Source: Syngnathus acus
Lineage: Eukaryota; Chordata; Actinopteri; Syngnathiformes; Syngnathidae
Direction of reading: 5' to 3'
Length of the DNA stretch: 64,000 nt
NCBI RefSeq assembly: GCF_901709675.1
Contig: NC_051093.1
Location: forward strand, 6,345,053-6,409,052
Notes under the pieces: model-generated
The model's database searches: none
Told to the model about the DNA's origin: nothing
The model's input: the letters and a program-made list of their open reading frames with translations, nothing else
Position numbers and translations under genes: made by a program
Shown here: positions 57,648-64,000 of the stretch, piece after piece
Layout of the letters: each line of letters begins with the position of its first letter
How positions within the stretch are numbered: position 1 is the stretch's first letter

Positions 57648-57952
57648 TACCGTATTTTCCGCACTATAAGGCGCACCTAAAAACCTTCAATTTTCTCAGT
57701 GCGCCTTATAATCAGGTGCGCCTTATATATGGACCAATATTGAGCCACTACAGCAGGCGTGTCCAAAGTCCGGCCCGCGGGCCAAATGTATATATCTTAT
57801 ATATGGACAAACAAAGTTTTAAAATGGGCCATTCATTGAAGGTGCGTCTTATAATTCGGTGCGCCTTATATATGGACAAAGTTTTAAAATGGGCCATTCA
57901 TTGAAGGTGCGCCTTATAATCCGGTGCGCCTTATAGTGCGGAAAATACGGTA
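57648..57952. mobile_element. Palindromic TA-flanked MITE downstream of the microprotein
   Basis: The termini are TA-CCGTATTTTCCGCACTATAA and the inverse at 57930-57952, giving a perfect or near-perfect 25-base inverted repeat with TA duplication. Inside, a unit of about 62 bp containing GGACAAAGTTTTAAAATGG and GCGCCTTATA is duplicated in tandem (about 57790-57925). A hAT-like terminus (CAGGCGTGTCCAAAGTCCGG) starts at about 57763 inside it. About 305 bp, non-autonomous. Confidence 0.85.
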
Positions 57953-59313
57953 CTACAATTAAAAAAAAAAAATAGAATGTTGGTTCTTTTCAATTGCCTT
58001 TAATAAAAGATACAGCATACAAGATTTGACACAGATATTGAACAGTGATCGCTCCGCAATTCAATTGACCGCCGCTGTTCAGCTTGCCCTGCTTTAACGA
58101 AGATCCATTTGAATCATATTTATAGTCAACCTTCAACACCTGGATATGACACAGTTTTTTTTGTTTTGTTTTTTCAAACCACCTTTTTACAATGACGTAT
58201 AAAACCAAAGAGATTCTCTCTCTTATTAAACCATGCAACACCGAACAAGCCAACGTTTACGATTATTCATGAATTACAACAAGTTGAATGAATTCATTGT
58301 TCATCAATATTGACAATATCCTGTCTACCACACGGGTCAGTATTTCTACTGGGGATGACTAAATCACACCTGAATGTATGTTTCCTATTTACAGAACATG
58401 TCTAAAAATGTTCTCCAATCTCGCCGAGGTTAGGCACACTGGCAGAATCAAATCACATCGAATATCTTCTTATTTTGATGTCATGCAATGCAACTCTTAC
58501 ATTGGATATCATTTGATGATGCCGGTGTACCTAATATTGTGGTCAGTGGCCAACGAGTGTGATAAGTATCAAATCCTACACATGCATTTCTTTCTACACT
58601 ATACACAGTCCAATTGTTTTCTTTAAGTCTTTCAATGGCCCAAAAAAAGCTTCACAAAGACCCGAAAAGTTTTCTGCTTTAGAAGCAAAACGTTGCAAAA
58701 AAAAAAAAGTCTACGTGATGAGGTTAGCTCTTTTTGAAATGTGATTCTCATAATATGTAATGTGCTACTTCAAAGTTTGTACTTATCTACATGAAATATG
58801 TGTCAGCAGAATAATGTGCTCTAATTACGGCAATTAATTACAAAAGGACTTAATATTCCACTTGAGACAAGTTATTGTGCATGTGTTTTTTTCTTTCCTT
58901 TGTCTCTTTTGGATGTTATTAAATCCTCGTGTTGTTTTGTGCTGCACTCCAGTCCACTGCACCTGATTCGAACGATTTATGGAATTTATGACGTAATAAA
59001 CAAGACCATACAGGCGCAGCAATAGCATCTTTTCCATTTTTTTTTTCTTCAGATTTTGCTTGCAGTTTGATAAGATCCACTGTTGCTAAGTGACATCATA
59101 TGAGGCATGAGGAGAATGGCTTCTCTGGAAATTTCACAATCTTTTCAAAGCAAGACAAAGGCTACACTTCTCTAAATGTCCCTTTTGTGTTTTTAAGAGA
59201 GTTGCGTACATAGATGCAGATAAGAGAAGAAGAAAAGGATCAAAGATGCACTTTGGGGGACAAGAGAAGAAGAGACTTTCTTCAAGAAACAGAGTGGAAC
59301 CAGAAGAGCACCT
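57953..59313. other. Interval between the microprotein and ARHGDI, no gene seen
   Basis: AT-rich. AATAAA at 58002-58007 (plus) could end a transcript from the microprotein gene. The part just left of 59314 should hold the ARHGDI 3' UTR. No conserved coding sequence was recognised. Confidence 0.45.
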
Positions 59314-61675
59314 CTACTCATCCGAGTCCTTCTTGATCTCCAGGTTCCAGTCCCAGGTTGAGTAGATGTTCTTGTCGTCGTCGGTGAAGTGGGACTTGAT
59401 TTGGTAGAGGCCGCGCGAGACCAAGCCTTGAGGCGTCTCATCGGTAGGGAACGCAAACTCGTGTTCGTTCTCACGAGGACAGTAACTGCCCATCATGTAG
59501 GACACCGTGTCCACTGCGGGGACAAAAGGAGTGGACCAAATGGGTCACGTGAAAAGTTCTAACCCAATCCCAGATCTCAATTAAAGTATTAGTAATTAAA
59601 ATAATAATAATAATAATAATGTAGATTTTTTATTTGGCAACCTTTAGGGCAAAACTTACATTTGACTAATAATAATAATAATAATAATAATAATGATGAT
59701 AATAATAATGTAGATTTTTTTATTTGGCAACCTTTAGGGCAAAACTTACATTTGACTCCTTTTCTGAAAGTCACATGATGGTACTTCAAGCCAGCGACAA
59801 TTTCTTTGTTGACCTGCAAATACACACGCTCATCAAAATAAATAAATAAATCGCCACTCTGAAGAATTTCCAATTAACTTTTAGTTGAATCATTATAAAA
59901 ATTCTGGAAATTGCTTTTGTGTTCACTGTGCAATGCTCGATGTTGAGCACTGTGAATATTTGTTGGGCAAATGTGCGAGGCCCAGCAGACTGGCTTGGTG
60001 CACAATATTAGGAACACTTTCAAGCATGGCTTTCCTCTTACCTTAAAGTGTATTTTCAGCTTGTATTTCACTCCTTCCTTTAAGGTGAACGTCTTCTCCT
60101 TCAAGCTGTTAGCATCTCCTGGACAAAGACATCACATGACCTCAGCTCACCATCACGACATTTGACCTCAAAGTGGTGACCGCAAGCATCAACATTCAGA
60201 TCACTCTTTTCTTTTGTTCAAAAGCCAAGTTAACTTTATTTCACCGTGAGCTTGAATGGCTCCATGCTGAAGGAGAGGAAGTTTGAAAAGCAATCAGATA
60301 TGGATTCACTGCTTAATCCTTTTATATCTCAATTTAAATCGGAGCATTGGTCTTGAGTGCTTCCTAATGGACAGTGAAGCAGGAAGTACGATAGCAAAAC
60401 GAGGCTAATAAAAACAGCCGGGGTTGTGTTGATAACACGCACGCACACGCAGGTTAGAGGTTCCTTATTAAAAATAAATGTCCATGTGACACACTCGGGC
60501 ATTTAAGTAAAAGCAGACATTATTCTTCCTCTATTTCATGTTAAACCTCCCGAATCACAGCTCCAATTGTTCTCATTGCAAAAGGATTAAATTATTCTAC
60601 TATGAGATGAATTGTGGCACATTTACTCCACTCCTTCGCCTCCCCTCAATTCCCTCGCTCTCCATACGTTTCTCTCGTCTCCGGAGGCACAGAAGCGAGA
60701 GAAACTGCTGAGAAAATAGGTCACGCCGTCTAGCTGTTCTCCTCAGACATATTGTACATAACATACATGCATAAAACGTTGAAGCTTTTTTAGCTCGCAA
60801 GTCAAAGCAAAAATGGCCGCTTTTGTGTATATTAAATTTTTACTCTCCATTCATTTTTATATAAAATATATAAAAACCTATTCTGAGGCATGATTGGAAA
60901 TATATTTCACCCTGTTTGTTTGCATTATCTCATACTGAATCATTTCCAGGAGCATCTGAGTCATTTCCAGCAATTCAGCAAACATGACATTAAATATAAC
61001 ACAATGCATTTTTTTAATGTGTCCATTTGTAGGACAGGAAATTATTCCGCGCAAAGTTTTGATATGGAAATGTGGGAATGCAAGCAAATCCCTACACTTG
61101 TACGGCACATGAATACATGCATGAATGCAGACCAACACACACACACCTCACACTAGCTCCCCGTCCCTAGCTGCTGCCTCCGCTTGTGCCCAGGGGGAAA
61201 TGTCAATAATGCCCACTAAGCAAACATTTAACTCTCTCGCTCTTTCTCTCTCTCTCTCCCTCTTTGGACACACCCAATGCAGACATTCTGCTTGTGAATG
61301 CAGCACAACTTGGTGGGATGCCTTGCTCCGGGGCAGCCTGGTGATTTGTGCATTTGTGTAGCAGTAGTAAGAATTAAGGAAATACTTTATGGTGTGTGTG
61401 TGTACCTGTCAGATTGATGGTGACCGATCCGGATGGCTCATCAAATAACAGGGTCAGTTTGGTCACCTGGACATTCGGGCCGGAGAAGTCTGCAGAATAT
61501 GACATTTATGAAGCCAATATTTTCCTTGGGTTATGAAATTGAAAAAAAAAAAAAGATAATGTGATGAAATGAATACAACAGATGCATTGTGTTGGGTTAT
61601 GTTCGAGTCTGTGTCGATCTTGTGATATCAGATGTCAGCCTGACTGTGCGATATGAGATGCTGCTGAGCAAGCAG

Positions 61676-61721
<46 letters not shown>

Positions 61722-62021
61722 AATCAGAACTTGATGACTTCAACTGCATCCATGTACAGGAGCCGTTACATTGATTGAATGAGAGCTGCAATAACATGGC
61801 CGTTGGGATGAATCATATATTATATATATAACATATACTACACAAAAACACAAACCTGACATCATAGGTCGCTTCCCCAGCAATGTCTGCTTGTATTTCA
61901 CCAGACTCTCATCATCTTTGTCCAGTTCCTGAATCTCCTGCAAAGTTTTCTGAGCCGGCGGATTGTAGTTGAGGTTCCGGTCGTCTTCTTCCTCCTCCAA
62001 TGGCAAATCTCTCTTGTCCAT
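59314..62021 (-). CDS. ARHGDIG: Rho GDP-dissociation inhibitor, ARHGDIG-like
   Basis: Cytosolic chaperone that extracts prenylated Rho/Rac/Cdc42 from membranes and blocks GDP release. Five exons: 61856-62021, 61406-61489, 60042-60118, 59750-59813, 59314-59513; 591 nt, 196 residues, all phases closing. The regulatory arm reads NYNPPAQKTLQEIQELDKDDESLVKYK. The immunoglobulin-like pocket follows ([50 protein letters not shown]). The C-terminal half departs from the alpha/beta isoforms (for example STWDWNLEIKKDSDE). ARHGDIG is favoured by the neighbourhood (RPUSD1, SYNGR3, ZNF598 share human 16p13.3) but the N-terminus lacks the human gamma extension; paralogue assignment is moderate. The ATG follows a splice acceptor, so a non-coding first exon lies to the right. 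Confidence 0.88.
59596..59757. repeat. Tandem duplication spanning an exon-intron junction of ARHGDI
   Basis: A 47-base unit beginning GTAGATTTTTTATTTGGC and ending CTTACATTTGACT occurs at 59621-59667 and 59710-59757, separated and preceded by AAT-repeat tracts (59601-59620, 59668-59709). The right copy contains the real exon 4 donor; the left copy is an identical decoy in the intron. Confidence 0.85.
60119..61405. other. ARHGDI intron 2, no gene seen
   Basis: The largest intron of the gene, AT-rich, with short CA and CT runs (61133-61144, 61235-61259). Nothing coding was recognised. Confidence 0.5.
61679..61716. repeat. TG microsatellite in ARHGDI intron 1
   Basis: Nineteen uninterrupted TG units. 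Confidence 0.95.
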
Positions 62022-64000
62022 CAAGAATCCTTTCACAGGAGATTAATGGATGGTGTTAAAGAGAAATATTTTTCAGTCACACACAACTAAAATAATCAAA
62101 GTGCAGACAAGCATGGATAATAGGAGTAATATTACGAATGATCACAATTAGCTAAATTAGTTATTAAACTATGAAGTCACCATTGATACATTGATCATAA
62201 GTGTTCTGGAGACATTTATTTTGATGTGACCTTTTATAAAGTGAACCAATTTAGTCGCTTTGTGTGATCATTTGAGGCAATAAATTCATACCACAGGACT
62301 TAGACAACCTGCTGTTTACTCTGGCATCTCAGTTTTAATGAGACCCATCAGCTCGGTATGTAGAGGTAATTGGATGGCAGGAAGTATACAAACACACACG
62401 CACACGCGAAAGAATGCATCTAATCACTTTGTGTTATAGATTCAGTCAATATATTAGCGTAATGTGCCACACATACACACATGTGTATCCCTGCACCGCT
62501 TGCTTACAGCAGCACCACACCCATTCTGAGCTCAACGTGCTTGCCTTTGTCCGTTACCATAGCAACCCTTTCAACTCCCTTCCCGGTGACATCATCGCTT
62601 CGCTTCGATGTGACTGAAGGTACACCCCTCGGCCACATGAATTTTCATTTGACGTGATAAAACATCCATCCGGGCAGCCATCATTTTATATGTACACCCA
62701 ATGTCATACGCGGGGGTCGCCGAGAAGGGGGAGGGGTGGGGCAGACACCTGTCAGTCAAATAGATGAGAGGTAAAGACCCAAGATGATTGACATTTCTTG
62801 GCCGTCGTATCTGGTAACTGACTGAATTCCTGATTTTTTCCAGTAAAAGCCACACGCTGATTTGAATTTCATGAGGCTCACCATGTACGTGTTTAATTCC
62901 TATTGGGCCCCTACGGAAGAAATCGTATTGTTTAAATTCAATGCGGTTAATGAATGTAACATTACCTCATAAATGATTTGCCCACCAGCATCTATCCATC
63001 CATTCATTTTCAACACCGCTTATCAAACTTTACCTTCCCTTCTGCAAAGATCCACTATCACAACGTTCGGGTCTCCAGGCTGCTGACCTGGCACACTGAC
63101 TATACCTCTTCTCATTTATTTTTAAAAAGCAAGCTTTCACAGAAATTCCGTCGGCTATGTTTTAACATGGACTTATTAAACTATATTGTAATAATTACTC
63201 TCATGCCTATAAATGCTTACCAAATCAAAATGAAACATTCATATTTGTACAGATTGGTTAAAGCTATTGTGTTTTGTTCACGTTTACAAACGCAAAAGAA
63301 ATGCACAGACAAAAGAGTTGTATGAATAATTTAGGTTATTCTTTGGGTACTTGCAGAAAACAAATAATTACAGAAGTCTATCTCCGTTGTCATCAGTGGT
63401 ACACTGGAATGACAATTCCAAACTACAGCAACACTCTTAACTAGTCGCGTAAGCCAGAGGCCTATTTGGTCACATGACAAATTAGGAGACTCGGGTGTTG
63501 CTGTGGGCTTCTCTAGTTAAATCAACATGTAAAAATCAACACAATGTTTGGCAGGCAATAGATTGCTTCGGGCGGAGGAAAGTGAGAAATGATGCTCACA
63601 ATGGCAAGCAAAACTACACAACACTATTTGCAATGATACGTATTAAAAGTATCCTTGTTGTTGTAAACTGTATAAATATGTCAAAATAATAAATAAATAA
63701 TCTAACAAACATACAATGGAGACTTTGAAGTGGAATATGAGCCAATTGGTGACACTTGTTTTACTCTCAAACTAAATTTCCTAATCCACTGAAAACAAAA
63801 TTGTTGAATTTAAGTCATTGTGTAGATTTCTTTAAAAAAAATATATCTGGATCCTGATGATTCCATTTTGTGCAACCCCAAAAAAAAAGTGAATTCAACA
63901 GCATTTTTTTTTCAGTGTGTGAAGTAATGTCAAAAACGTTTTTTTTTTTCCGCCCAGGCTAAATTGTCACCATCATTACACATTATATATATTTTTAATC
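62022..64000. other. Right-hand flank, no gene seen
   Basis: Should contain the 5' UTR intron and possibly the promoter of the ARHGDI gene. A stretch at about 62993-63026 (ATCTATCCATCCATTCATTT and a following ACCGCTTATC) resembles a common teleost dispersed repeat start. No coding exon was recognised. Confidence 0.45.

Noticed and set aside
59589-59873. Long frame through ARHGDI exon 4 with poly-Leu and a repeated CKFCPKGCQI block
   Set aside because: It runs across a well-defined GT donor into the duplicated AAT-repeat intron; the repeated cysteine block is the intron duplication, not a metal-binding domain.
1-64000. CRISPR arrays, bacterial operons, rRNA or tRNA genes, intact retrotransposons
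   Set aside because: Nothing seen: gene structure is vertebrate, the repeats are microsatellites and short DNA elements, and I found no tRNA A/B-box pair or reverse-transcriptase frame.

Overview
The window is a stretch of vertebrate nuclear genome, almost certainly a teleost fish. All recognisable genes are multi-exon with GT-AG introns, vertebrate-type proteins and short introns (the whole MYO15A locus fits in about 21 kb). CA/GT microsatellites and small palindromic DNA transposons are common. I could not determine the species. Comparisons with human proteins are from memory, not from a search.

Layout, left to right: the 5' end of LLGL1 (minus; exon 1 at 4354-4434, exon 2 near 1995-2092, the rest lies off the left edge); MYO15A (minus; about 6078-27174) with an unrecognised coiled-coil ORF nested in one of its last introns (6756-7544); a 4.6 kb intergenic stretch; DRG2 (minus; 31992-34314, 13 exons, 364 aa); GFER/ALR (plus; 34984-35942) sharing a 670 bp divergent promoter interval with DRG2; SYNGR3 (plus; 37485-40585, four exons, apparently a long 3' UTR); ZNF598 (minus; 45492-50522) convergent with SYNGR3; SLC25A17/PMP34 (minus; 51186-54216); RPUSD1 (minus; 54723-55974); a putative 55-residue membrane microprotein (plus; 57376-57544); and a Rho GDP-dissociation inhibitor most like ARHGDIG (minus; 59314-62021, five exons, 196 aa). 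The right-hand 2 kb shows no gene.

The genes do not form one pathway. They cover cell polarity (LLGL1), hair-cell stereocilia (MYO15A), ribosome-associated GTPase activity (DRG2), mitochondrial disulfide relay (GFER), synaptic vesicles (SYNGR3), ribosome quality control (ZNF598), peroxisomal cofactor transport (SLC25A17), RNA pseudouridylation (RPUSD1) and Rho regulation (ARHGDI). The order joins two blocks that I recall as separate in human: DRG2-MYO15A-LLGL1 on 17p11.2, and GFER-SYNGR3-ZNF598 plus RPUSD1/ARHGDIG on 16p13.3.

The most unusual features are in MYO15A. Its 5.4 kb first coding exon encodes a 1787-residue N-terminal extension that contains about nine degenerate repeats with a core like LSSALxN...YRLP. 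The motor contains a 6-nt microexon. The C-terminal coding sequence is broken by two independent single-base-scale frameshifts, one in the FERM domain and one just before the PDZ ligand, although the conserved peptide is still readable in the shifted frames. All other coding exons I followed are intact.
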